Positions 25,307 to 32,389 of a stretch of DNA of 64,000 nucleotides are shown here, piece by piece. The notes below the pieces were generated by a model. That model did no database searches. It had not been told where the DNA came from and was given only the letters and a program-made list of their open reading frames with translations. The position numbers and the translations under genes were made by a program. The DNA comes from Streptomyces sp. CHD11 (lineage in GTDB: Bacteria; Actinomycetota; Actinomycetes; Streptomycetales; Streptomycetaceae). Location of the stretch: positions 49,628 to 113,627 of the forward strand of contig NZ_JABTTS010000019.1 of NCBI RefSeq assembly GCF_018638295.1, read 5' to 3'. How positions within the stretch are numbered: the first letter of the stretch is position 1; every line of letters starts with the position of its first letter.

Positions 25307-26167
25307 ATGACTCTCTCGGTCCCCGCCGGTCGCGCTGTTGATCTACGAGTCGAGTCGGTCGACGAGGTGCTTGCGTACGTTGAGCGATCGCTGCAGACAC
25401 GCCTCGATCCGAGCCCCGTGGTGCGTAAGCGCAGATCCGTGGGGGCTCGGACGGACCGTGACACCTGGGTTCGGGTCGAGCGGCGTCGGCTCGACAAGAT
25501 CGGCGATCAGGGATGGAACGGCACCGAGTGCGCCGCCCGCCTGCAGGGAATCGCTCAGCCTGAGTGGCGAGGGTGCGTCGTCTGGCGCGACCCCGACGAC
25601 TCCGTGATGTGGCGGGCGGACGAGACGGACCTGCTGCCCGGAAGGCCGATCGGGACCGCCGTACTGGGGGAGGACCCCGAGCTGCCCGACGACTGGTGGC
25701 AGGCGTTCAACACATCACTGGACTCGCTAGCAGCACAGATGACGAACCGGGTCGCCACTCCGGACACCGACACCATCACCCAAGACCTCGTCACCGAGTC
25801 CATTTGTGGTGCCGTACCCGGAGACTTCGACACCACCATTGAGCAGTGGGTGCCGGCGCACGCGGACCTGAACTGGGCCAACATGACCGGGCCGGTCTTC
25901 TGCCTCTTCGACTGGGAGGACTGGGGAAACGCCCCGCGAGGGCTGGACTCAGCATCGCTGTGGGCGAGTTCGCTCGTCATCCCGGCCCTGGCCGATCGCG
26001 TGCGGCGGGAGCGGCACGCGGACTTCGCGAGCCGGGATGGCAAGCTGATGACGCTGTTCGCGTGTTCGAAGATCCTCGGACCGGACGCGCACCCACAGGA
26101 TCCGCGACGGGAGCCGGCCCGCCGGATGGCTGAGGAGATCGTTCAGGAGCTTCTTCAGACTGGCTGA
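25307..26167 (+). CDS. APH-fold phosphotransferase-like protein
   Basis: Protein of 286 aa, related to aminoglycoside phosphotransferase/choline-kinase-like folds. The catalytic loop HADLNWAN is at 185-192 (Asp187 as base, Asn192 for metal) and FDWEDWG at about 201-207 is the DFG equivalent. The N-terminal lobe is short and lacks an obvious glycine loop, so the substrate and even activity are uncertain. The ATG at 25307 follows a TACGGT box closely, suggesting a leaderless mRNA. Its 3' end overlaps the convergent aldo/keto reductase gene by 13 bp. Confidence 0.7.
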   Translation: MTLSVPAGRAVDLRVESVDEVLAYVERSLQTRLDPSPVVRKRRSVGARTDRDTWVRVERRRLDKIGDQGWNGTECAARLQGIAQPEWRGCVVWRDPDDSVMWRADETDLLPGRPIGTAVLGEDPELPDDWWQAFNTSLDSLAAQMTNRVATPDTDTITQDLVTESICGAVPGDFDTTIEQWVPAHADLNWANMTGPVFCLFDWEDWGNAPRGLDSASLWASSLVIPALADRVRRERHADFASRDGKLMTLFACSKILGPDAHPQDPRREPARRMAEEIVQELLQTG

Positions 26168-27012
26168 GTGGTGGTGTGGTCGCGGAGAAGGCGCCGGTAT
26201 TCACCGATCACCCGCTCGTCGGGCTCCGCGGCCAGAGCGCCCAGCAGCTCCCCCAGGTGCGCTGGTTCGTCCGTACCGACGGCCATACTGCTGACTTCGG
26301 GCAGCCGGTAGGCGACACGGAACGCGGCCTGTGTGCGGGAGAGCCCGACGCCGTTCCGGAGGAAGACCCGAGGGTCGATCCGGCTCCAGACCGGGGCCCT
26401 GACGCTGCCGCCGAAGGGGCTCATTCCCCGCACCGATGCCCGATCCAGGCCCCAGGCCGTCGTCAGGGCGCCGGTGGCATCCAGCGTCCTGGAGCCGACC
26501 AGCAGGCCGGCGCGGACCATGAGTACGGAAGGCTTCGGCATGGTCGCCTCGACCAGGAGTGGCAGTGACGTTGGGTCCCAGGTCGCGATGCCCCAGGTAC
26601 CGCACAGTCCCCTTCTTGCAGCACGGGAGAGGGCTGCGCACGCCTTGGCCAGACGATCCCGTGACCGCGTGCTGTCCGCCGGTAGGGAGTGCTCGGGATT
26701 GTGCAGGAACACCAGGTCCGGTTCCCTCTCGAGACCCCGTACCGCATGTTCCACAGCGACGTACAGCCGTACGGGGTCAAGCGAGTGCTCGACCCCTCCG
26801 GCGCCAGGAAAGTAGCCCACCTTCGTGGAGAGTGTGAACTTCGGCAGCAGGTCACCGGCAGTGCGTGCCAGGACCTCGTGGGAGCGGAAGCCGAGGTAGT
26901 TGGCGCTGGTGTCGATCGCGGTGACGCCGAGGTCCAACGCCCCGGTTAGGAGACAGCGTTCGTGACGAGACCTGTGTAGCCCGAGGACAACTCGGGGGTC
27001 AGAGTCGCGCAC
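26155..27012 (-). CDS. Aldo/keto reductase, peptide-operon tailoring candidate
   Basis: NAD(P)H-dependent aldo/keto reductase of 285 aa. The full catalytic tetrad is visible: Asp34 (IDTSANY), Tyr39, Lys64 (LSTKVGYF) and His104 (VFLHNPEH). The C-terminal cofactor region reads MAVGTDEPAHLGE instead of the common PGT/PGA form. GTG 27012 has AGGAGG four bases upstream and begins VRDSDPRVVLGLHRS; the gene therefore overlaps the end of the cupin gene by 67 bp in another frame. It is last in the minus-strand operon, so it may reduce or isomerise a group on the peptide or a small substrate. Longer in-frame starts run antisense-like sequence and were rejected. Confidence 0.82.
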   Translation of the reverse strand: MRDSDPRVVLGLHRSRHERCLLTGALDLGVTAIDTSANYLGFRSHEVLARTAGDLLPKFTLSTKVGYFPGAGGVEHSLDPVRLYVAVEHAVRGLEREPDLVFLHNPEHSLPADSTRSRDRLAKACAALSRAARRGLCGTWGIATWDPTSLPLLVEATMPKPSVLMVRAGLLVGSRTLDATGALTTAWGLDRASVRGMSPFGGSVRAPVWSRIDPRVFLRNGVGLSRTQAAFRVAYRLPEVSSMAVGTDEPAHLGELLGALAAEPDERVIGEYRRLLRDHTTTQPV

Positions 27013-28157
27013 ATCTCCTCCTTCACCAGGATCTCGGCCACCTCCACCACTTCGGTTCCTACGAGGGCCGCCGCCGGGTCCAGGGGGACGGGACGGCCGC
27101 TCAGCAGCAGGCGCAGCGCCGGAACGGCCTTGGTGGCGAGGGTGAGCTTTTTGCCCGAGGCCACGACGTCGACTGTCTCGCCGTTCTCCTGGAGTCGGGG
27201 CGGGAAGTGCGTGGTGCACACCACGGCGTCGAGCGAGCCCAGGACGTCGAGGAACGGCACGTGTCGGGGCAGCGCCGCCGCCTGCTCGTACGCTGCCAGG
27301 AAGTCGGCCGGAGAACGTTCTCCGACCAGGCGGGTGGCGGCTTCGGCCAGGGCCTCGCTGCGGGCTCCGTCCGGGAGGCCAAGTCCGTGGCGATCTAGGT
27401 CGTGGCGGAAGATCTCCTCCTCGCGGCACCAGTCGGCCAGCCATGCCAGCCAGCTCGCGCCGGTGCGCTTGGTGATGCCGAATGTGACGTGGAGGCTCTT
27501 GCCGGCGCCGCTGCCCGCCCGGGTCGCCTGGTGCCAGTGGCCGCGGGGGATGTGCATGACGTCGCCGGGCCTCATCACGCCGGACCAGACGATCTCGTCG
27601 GTCGGGGTGGTGTTGGGGTCGGCGTCCCGGTACATGGGTGCCGTTCGGGAGGTGCCGCGAACTTCCCACTCCTTCTCGCCGGCGAGCTGGACGATCACCA
27701 CGTCGTGGTCGTCCCAGTGCAGCGGGAATCCCGAGGCGTCGTTCGTAGTCAGGTACGCGTTGACCTGAACTCGCTCGTGCGACCACCACTGGAGTGCGCG
27801 GCAGGCGACCTCCATCGTCGGGTCGAAGGTGTTGAGCTGGTCGAGGATGAGCGTGGCGCCCTCGTCGAGCAGTCGGCCGAGACTGCGCATGTTGACCATG
27901 GGGATGCTCTGTCCCCGCGGGCTGACGCTGTCTGTGTAGTAGATCGCCGGGTGGACTTCCTCACCCTGCTGGAAGCACCGGAACTGCGGACGGTTCAGGC
28001 TCCGGCGCATCGCGATGTCGAGCAGGCGGTTCGGGGTCAGGATGCGGGAGACGAGCGCGGGATCGCCCAGGTTGCCGCGAGTGAAGCCCTTGCCCAGCTC
28101 CTCCACCCCGGTCCAACCCAGCGCACGCTCCATGGCGCCGACCAACTGGTGTTCCAT
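26946..28157 (-). CDS. JmjC/cupin-4 Fe(II)/2-oxoglutarate oxygenase
   Basis: Protein of 403 aa of the cupin-4 (ROXA/NO66-like) JmjC family, hydroxylases that often act on peptide or protein residues. The iron triad is visible: HWD at 147-149 and a distal His209 in GDVMHIPRGHWHQA. The C-terminal ~170 residues form the helical winged-helix-like part usual in this family. ATG 28157 has AAGGAGA six bases upstream; the GTG just before it (28160) is too close. It follows the small peptide gene after a hairpin and overlaps the reductase gene, the expected layout for a peptide-modifying enzyme. Confidence 0.85.
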   Translation of the reverse strand: MEHQLVGAMERALGWTGVEELGKGFTRGNLGDPALVSRILTPNRLLDIAMRRSLNRPQFRCFQQGEEVHPAIYYTDSVSPRGQSIPMVNMRSLGRLLDEGATLILDQLNTFDPTMEVACRALQWWSHERVQVNAYLTTNDASGFPLHWDDHDVVIVQLAGEKEWEVRGTSRTAPMYRDADPNTTPTDEIVWSGVMRPGDVMHIPRGHWHQATRAGSGAGKSLHVTFGITKRTGASWLAWLADWCREEEIFRHDLDRHGLGLPDGARSEALAEAATRLVGERSPADFLAAYEQAAALPRHVPFLDVLGSLDAVVCTTHFPPRLQENGETVDVVASGKKLTLATKAVPALRLLLSGRPVPLDPAAALVGTEVVEVAEILVKEEMCATLTPELSSGYTGLVTNAVS

Positions 28158-28206
28158 CACAGTCTCCTTGAGTAGTACGGCTTCAGTCGTGCGATGACGC
28201 GTACGT

Positions 28207-28244
28207 GGCGGGGACCGACACAGCGGGCCGGGTCGGTCCCCGCC
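28207..28244 (-). terminator. Hairpin between peptide gene and cupin gene
   Basis: A perfect 12-bp inverted repeat (28207-28218 with 28233-28244) with a 14-nt loop lies 10 bp after the peptide stop and 50 bp before the cupin start. It may act as a partial terminator giving more precursor than enzyme transcript, as in many peptide operons. Confidence 0.65.
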
Positions 28245-28253
28245 GCGCTGGTG

Positions 28254-28424
28254 CTACTCGATGTCGGTCAGGTTTCCGTCCCCTCCCGGCCAGGGCGCGT
28301 CGCCGGAGTTGCCCTGGTTGTCGGACCGGAGGCTGTCGTACCGGTCATGGACGGCGGTCAGTTCCTCCACCGCCACCAGGAGGCCACTCGGGGCCGGCGG
28401 CGTTGTCGTCGTGCTCTGTACCAC
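28254..28424 (-). CDS. 56-aa candidate RiPP precursor peptide
   Basis: Short peptide gene with a good start: GTG 28424, with AAGGAAGGAG six bases upstream. The product begins VVQSTTTTPPAPSG, has a leader-like helical middle (LLVAVEELTAVHDRYDSLR) and a Gly/Asn/Asp-rich C-terminus containing GNSGDAPWPGGDGN and ending LTDIE. It has no Cys, so lanthionine or thiazole chemistry is excluded; hydroxylation of Asn/Asp/Pro by the adjacent JmjC enzyme is possible. Position, size, hairpin and following enzymes fit a RiPP precursor. I know no matching family. A longer start at 28508 lacks a ribosome binding site. Confidence 0.6.
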   Translation of the reverse strand: MVQSTTTTPPAPSGLLVAVEELTAVHDRYDSLRSDNQGNSGDAPWPGGDGNLTDIE

Positions 28425-28517
28425 CTCGTGCTCCTTCCTTTTCGGGTTCTCCCGGCCGGGGTTCCGGCGGGAAGTCTGTGATCGGGGAGCTTTCGGTGGT
28501 TCGGTCACGCCACGCCC

Positions 28518-28859
28518 TCAGCGCCGCGGAGGACCGGGCGTGGAGGGCGTGACGGGCAGAGCAGCTATGTCGCGGCGGATGTTGGATTCCAGGACCCGCT
28601 GGTCCAGCTCGTACAGGCAGGACCGGCAGGAGTAGAGGTCCGCGTGCATCCCGCTGGAGCACACAGGCCCGATCCACGTCACCTCGACGTCCGGCCGTCC
28701 GCACCAGAGCCAGCACCGACCGCTCGGCTCCCACGCGTGGCGGTCCCAGAGCGCATGAGCTGTGGGCTCACCCGTGGACGGATCGATGTCTCTACGAGTC
28801 GGCCTGAACACCACACCGGACTCCGGCAGACGAGCTGGCCCTCCCGCGTGGCGGCCCAT
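28518..28859 (-). CDS. Cys-rich small protein, possible zinc site
   Basis: Protein of 113 aa, unrecognised. Five cysteines and several His residues (CWLWCGRP, then CSSGMHADLYSCRSCLYEL) suggest a zinc-ribbon-like knot in residues ~48-82. ATG 28859 overlaps the stop of the upstream HATPase gene (TGATG), so the two are translationally coupled. It lies 94 bp upstream of the peptide gene in the same direction. It could be a partner of the HATPase in signalling or a peptide-binding helper; nothing in the sequence decides. Confidence 0.65.
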   Translation of the reverse strand: MGRHAGGPARLPESGVVFRPTRRDIDPSTGEPTAHALWDRHAWEPSGRCWLWCGRPDVEVTWIGPVCSSGMHADLYSCRSCLYELDQRVLESNIRRDIAALPVTPSTPGPPRR

Positions 28860-29350
28860 CAGGCCGTCGTCGAGTTGTGCGCCTCGGACCCGGATCGGGC
28901 ACGAGGACCCGGCCTGGCCAGGAAGAACCGGCGCAGAACAGCGGCGCGAACGGCAGGAGCTGCCCTGGGGAGAGCCAATTCCGCCCAGACTCGCTTGCTG
29001 TGTTCTCCGGGCTCCCACCCTGACCGGACCGCAAAGAAGCCAACCAGCCCGAGTCCGCGTCCGCCTTCAGCACCCAAAGCCGGTTGTTCGACCTCCGGCA
29101 TCGCTTCGCTGCTGTCGAGCACGCCGATGACCAGGCTGCCCGGCTGATGGCACAACTCCACGGTGACGGGGCCCACCCCATGGAGCACGGCGTTGGTGAC
29201 CAGCTCGGAGACCACAAGGCGGATCGCGTCCGTCGTCTCGTCATCCAGGCGAACGCCCCACGCCCGAACCTTGTCCACGACCATGCGCCGGGCGGGAGAG
29301 ACCTCCTCCTTGATACCCGAGAGAACGAATCGAGTGACGAGGGTGGGCAT
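28859..29350 (-). CDS. HATPase-fold regulatory protein (RsbW-like)
   Basis: Protein of 163 aa with a single histidine-kinase-like ATPase domain. The N-box VSELVTNAVLHG is intact (Asn present), followed by VLDSSEAMPE (G1-like) and GGRGLGLVG (G2). Such stand-alone domains are anti-sigma kinases or partners of XRE regulators and are abundant in Streptomyces. ATG 29350 has GGAGG eight bases upstream. It is first in the minus-strand operon and divergent from an XRE-TPR regulator; XRE plus HATPase pairs often control peptide or development loci. Confidence 0.82.
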   Translation of the reverse strand: MPTLVTRFVLSGIKEEVSPARRMVVDKVRAWGVRLDDETTDAIRLVVSELVTNAVLHGVGPVTVELCHQPGSLVIGVLDSSEAMPEVEQPALGAEGGRGLGLVGFFAVRSGWEPGEHSKRVWAELALPRAAPAVRAAVLRRFFLARPGPRARSGSEAHNSTTA

Positions 29351-29600
29351 GGTGAACGCCTCCGAAGGACTGGAGAGCGGCTCCATGCCCGATAGGGGGC
29401 GCAGACATGGAGCCGCCGATCTGGGAAACCGCCCGAGCAGTGACGCCCTGCGCACTGCCCCTGTCGGCTGACACCAAGTCAACGTCCTGACCTACAAGCC
29501 CGGAACGTTTCCAGGGGGTTCCTCTTGGGGACGCCCTTCCCTGCGCGCACAGGACCAGTAGCCTCGGAGCAACGCCGCGAGCGATGACGGGAGTGATGAC
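29351..29600. promoter_or_regulatory. Divergent promoter region, HATPase and XRE genes
   Basis: About 250 bp without a gene between divergent starts. On the minus strand TTGACT (plus-strand 29477-29482) could be the -35 of the peptide operon, though no good -10 follows. The XRE side has GGGAG about seven bases before GTG 29601. I can place no firm operator. Confidence 0.35.
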
Positions 29601-30944
29601 GTGCCCGGTGAGCCGTTAGCCGTCCACCCGCTGACCTTCGTCCGCCAATCCCGCGGCTGGGGCAAGGCGGAGTTCGCCCGCCTTATGCAAGCCCACGGAA
29701 AGTTGCTCGGAATCCCGCTCGCGACCAACCGCACCACCGTATGGAAATGGGAGCAGGGCCAAGAGCCTGACGCAGACGCGCAGCGCGTCCTCGCAGACCT
29801 TCTGCGCGTCCCGAGCGAGCATGTAGAGGCCGAGCAGTGGCCGCGCTGGCTGCCCGTATGGGAGGTGACCGGGCTCACCGCTCCCTGGAACGAGGCCGGC
29901 ACTGTCGAGACTCTCGATGACCTGGTGGGTAGTGGCCGCCTGGACCGCCGGGGGTTCCTCACCATCACCGGCGCCGCCCTGACCGGGCTCGCGGCAAGCT
30001 GGGCCGAGGCACCGTCCGCCTTCGCCTCGGCACTCAACGGCGATCGCGTCACCGACACGATGGTCTCGACGATCGAGCAGCGCATCACCACACTCCGCAC
30101 GCTCGACGACCAGCTCGGCGGCGCCCGGCTCCTGGAACAGTCACGCGGCGACTTCGCCCTGATCACCGGCCTCCTGAGCGCGGGCCGGTACACGGACGAG
30201 ATCTGTCTTCGCCTCTACGGGCTGGCGGCACAGGTCTCGCATCTGACCGGCTGGATGGCCTATGACGCCGGGCTCCGGTCCGCAGGACAGCAGTACTACG
30301 TAGGGGCACTGCGCAGTGCCCGCACCGCCGGCGACGACGCCTTCGGCGCCTTCGTCCTGGCAGAGATGGGCGTCCACGTATCCGAAGCCGGCCGGACCGC
30401 CGAACGCGTCGACCTCATCTCCACCGCCATCGACAACGCCCCTCGTACCCTGTCGCCCTACACCCAGTCCTTCCTCCACCTGCACAAGGCCGAAGCGCTC
30501 TCCCGCGACGGCGACCACCAGCGCGCCGGCACAGCACTGAACCGCGCCGTCTCCTACTGGGACCGTCACACGGAGGGCGAAGACCCGGACTGGCTCGACT
30601 GGTTCGGCGAGGCCCAACTCAAATCGACCGAGGGCAAAGTGCTGCTCCGCGCAGGCCAAGTGGAGGCGGCGACAAGCCTGTTGGAGATCTCGGTTCAGAA
30701 GGCAACACCCCGAGACAGGGCCGTCCGGTCCAGCCGCCTCGCCGAAGCCCGACTGGCCGGCCACGACCTGGACGGGGCACTCGACGCGGCGAACCACGGC
30801 GCCTCACTCCTCGAAGACAAGGTCAGCTCCGTACGGGCACTGGATCGCCTGAAGGAGTTCGCCGAACGGCTCGAATCGCACAAGGCCGTCCCAGCAGTCT
30901 GCGAGTTCCGCGATCGCCTCCAGGCTCTGTCCGCCGCGTCCTGA
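29601..30944 (+). CDS. XRE regulator with TPR-like C-terminal domain
   Basis: Protein of 447 aa. The N-terminal helix-turn-helix (about residues 8-70: FVRQSRGWGKAEFARLM...TNRTTVWKWEQGQEPDADAQRVLADLL) is followed by a short hydrophobic stretch (LTITGAALTGLAASWAEA) and ~300 residues of tetratricopeptide-like helical repeats. This architecture is common in Streptomyces regulators, where the TPR part may sense a peptide or protein. It is divergent from the peptide operon and probably its regulator. GTG at 29601 with a nearby GGGAG. Confidence 0.82.
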   Translation: MPGEPLAVHPLTFVRQSRGWGKAEFARLMQAHGKLLGIPLATNRTTVWKWEQGQEPDADAQRVLADLLRVPSEHVEAEQWPRWLPVWEVTGLTAPWNEAGTVETLDDLVGSGRLDRRGFLTITGAALTGLAASWAEAPSAFASALNGDRVTDTMVSTIEQRITTLRTLDDQLGGARLLEQSRGDFALITGLLSAGRYTDEICLRLYGLAAQVSHLTGWMAYDAGLRSAGQQYYVGALRSARTAGDDAFGAFVLAEMGVHVSEAGRTAERVDLISTAIDNAPRTLSPYTQSFLHLHKAEALSRDGDHQRAGTALNRAVSYWDRHTEGEDPDWLDWFGEAQLKSTEGKVLLRAGQVEAATSLLEISVQKATPRDRAVRSSRLAEARLAGHDLDGALDAANHGASLLEDKVSSVRALDRLKEFAERLESHKAVPAVCEFRDRLQALSAAS

Positions 30945-31021
30945 TCCACACACCCTGCGCTCGGGTACGGGAAGCAGCCCGGTTTCTGGAGATGGGCGAG
31001 TGGAGTGCCACGATAGGCGGC

Positions 31022-32203
31022 ATGACGACATTCGGCGGTGACATCGCGGCCGGGTTCGAGCCCGTAGGCGAGGCGTTCGCGGAAAACTTCGCCCAGCACG
31101 GAGACATCGGCGCGGCGGTCTGCGTGTACAAGGACGGTCGGCCAGTGGTGGATCTGTGGGGTGGGATCGCCGACCGTGACACGGGTCGCCCGTGGGAGCG
31201 GGACACCCTTCAGCTCGTCTACTCGGCCACCAAGGGGGCGACCGCGACCGCCGCGCACATGTTGGCCCAGCGCGGCCTGCTGGACCTGGACGCGCCAGTG
31301 GCCGAGTACTGGCCGGAGTTCGCCGCGAACGGCAAGGGGGACATCCCGGTGCGCTGGCTGCTGTCCCACCAGGCCGGCCTCGTCACGTTGGACAGCCCGG
31401 TCCCACTGTCCGAGGCCCTGTCCTGGCACCCCATGACGGCCGCACTGGCCGCGCAACGCCCCGTGTGGGCGCCCGGGACCGCGCACGGCTACCACGGCCG
31501 AACCTGGGGCTGGCTGGTCGGCGAGGTGATCCGCCGCGTGTCCGGCCGCACTCCCGGCGGCTTCTTCGCCGACGAGATCGCCGCGCCCCTCGGCCTGGAC
31601 TTCTTCATCGGCCTGCCGGCGAACGAACGCCACCGCGTGAGCCGCATGGCGTACGGAAAGCCGAACGTAGACCTCACCACCCTGCCCCCGGAGTCTGTCC
31701 CCGAAGAACTCCGCGAGCAGGTCGCCGCCTGGCGCGACCCGAACTCCTTCAGCAACAGGGCGTACGCGGTCACGGACCCCGCCGCGATCGACTTCGACTC
31801 ACCCGAGGTGCAGGCCGCGGAACTGCCAGCCTCGAACGGCATCGGCACGGCGCGCGCCCTGGCTCGGATGTACGCGGCGTTGATCGGCGAGGTGGACGGC
31901 GTCCGCCTGCTCAACCCGGAGACCGTCGCGTCTGCAGCTAAGGAGCAGGCGGCCGGGATGGATCAGGTGCTGGTGGCACCGAGCCGGTTCGGGTCCGGCT
32001 ACCAGCTGCCCACCGAAGACAACCCCATGAGCGGACCGAGCGCCTTCGGCCACAACGGCCGAGGTGGCTCCCTCGCCTTCGCCGATCCGGAACACGGCAT
32101 CGCCCTCAGCTATGTAATGAACCACATCGTCAGCGGTTCCGATGACATGCGCGCGGGGGCGCTGGTCGACGCAGTGCGCAGGTCGCTGACGGGACCAGGC
32201 TGA
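31022..32203 (+). CDS. Serine hydrolase, class C beta-lactamase fold
   Basis: Cytoplasmic protein of 393 aa of the EstB/beta-lactamase-like esterase family. The S-x-x-K motif is SATKG, the Tyr motif is in GYHGRTWGWLVGE, and a C-terminal HNGRGGS takes the place of KTG. No signal peptide is seen, so it is more likely an esterase or peptidase than a lactamase. ATG 31022 (MTTFGGDIAAGF) is the usual family start; an in-frame ATG at 30992 is possible. It is a single-gene cargo unit of the element. Confidence 0.87.
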   Translation: MTTFGGDIAAGFEPVGEAFAENFAQHGDIGAAVCVYKDGRPVVDLWGGIADRDTGRPWERDTLQLVYSATKGATATAAHMLAQRGLLDLDAPVAEYWPEFAANGKGDIPVRWLLSHQAGLVTLDSPVPLSEALSWHPMTAALAAQRPVWAPGTAHGYHGRTWGWLVGEVIRRVSGRTPGGFFADEIAAPLGLDFFIGLPANERHRVSRMAYGKPNVDLTTLPPESVPEELREQVAAWRDPNSFSNRAYAVTDPAAIDFDSPEVQAAELPASNGIGTARALARMYAALIGEVDGVRLLNPETVASAAKEQAAGMDQVLVAPSRFGSGYQLPTEDNPMSGPSAFGHNGRGGSLAFADPEHGIALSYVMNHIVSGSDDMRAGALVDAVRRSLTGPG

Positions 32204-32389
32204 GAGTCTCATTGGGGAGTCAGATGCGCAATCGCCGGCATTTGCAGATCCGAACGACTACGTCGATAACGGAGGCAGCGGCAGCGCAGGTTGATACCCG
32301 GCGTATGCAGGTACCGTGTCCGCTGCCTGCACTAGGCTCTGCGTCATCGGAATCGTCTGTCGGAGCTGATGGCCCGGAGGGGGAGTTCA

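Noticed and set aside
27013..27789. Longer N-terminus for the aldo/keto reductase
   Set aside because: The extra ~260 residues lie out of phase within the cupin gene and have shadow composition. GTG 27012 has a good ribosome binding site and begins right before the conserved fold.
28425..28508. Longer start for the candidate precursor peptide
   Set aside because: The extension is Arg/Lys/Pro-rich, has no ribosome binding site, and would include the AAGGAAGGAG that serves the GTG at 28424.
31022..32203. Annotating the serine hydrolase as a beta-lactamase resistance gene
   Set aside because: There is no signal peptide and HNG replaces the KTG motif, so an esterase/peptidase role is more likely.
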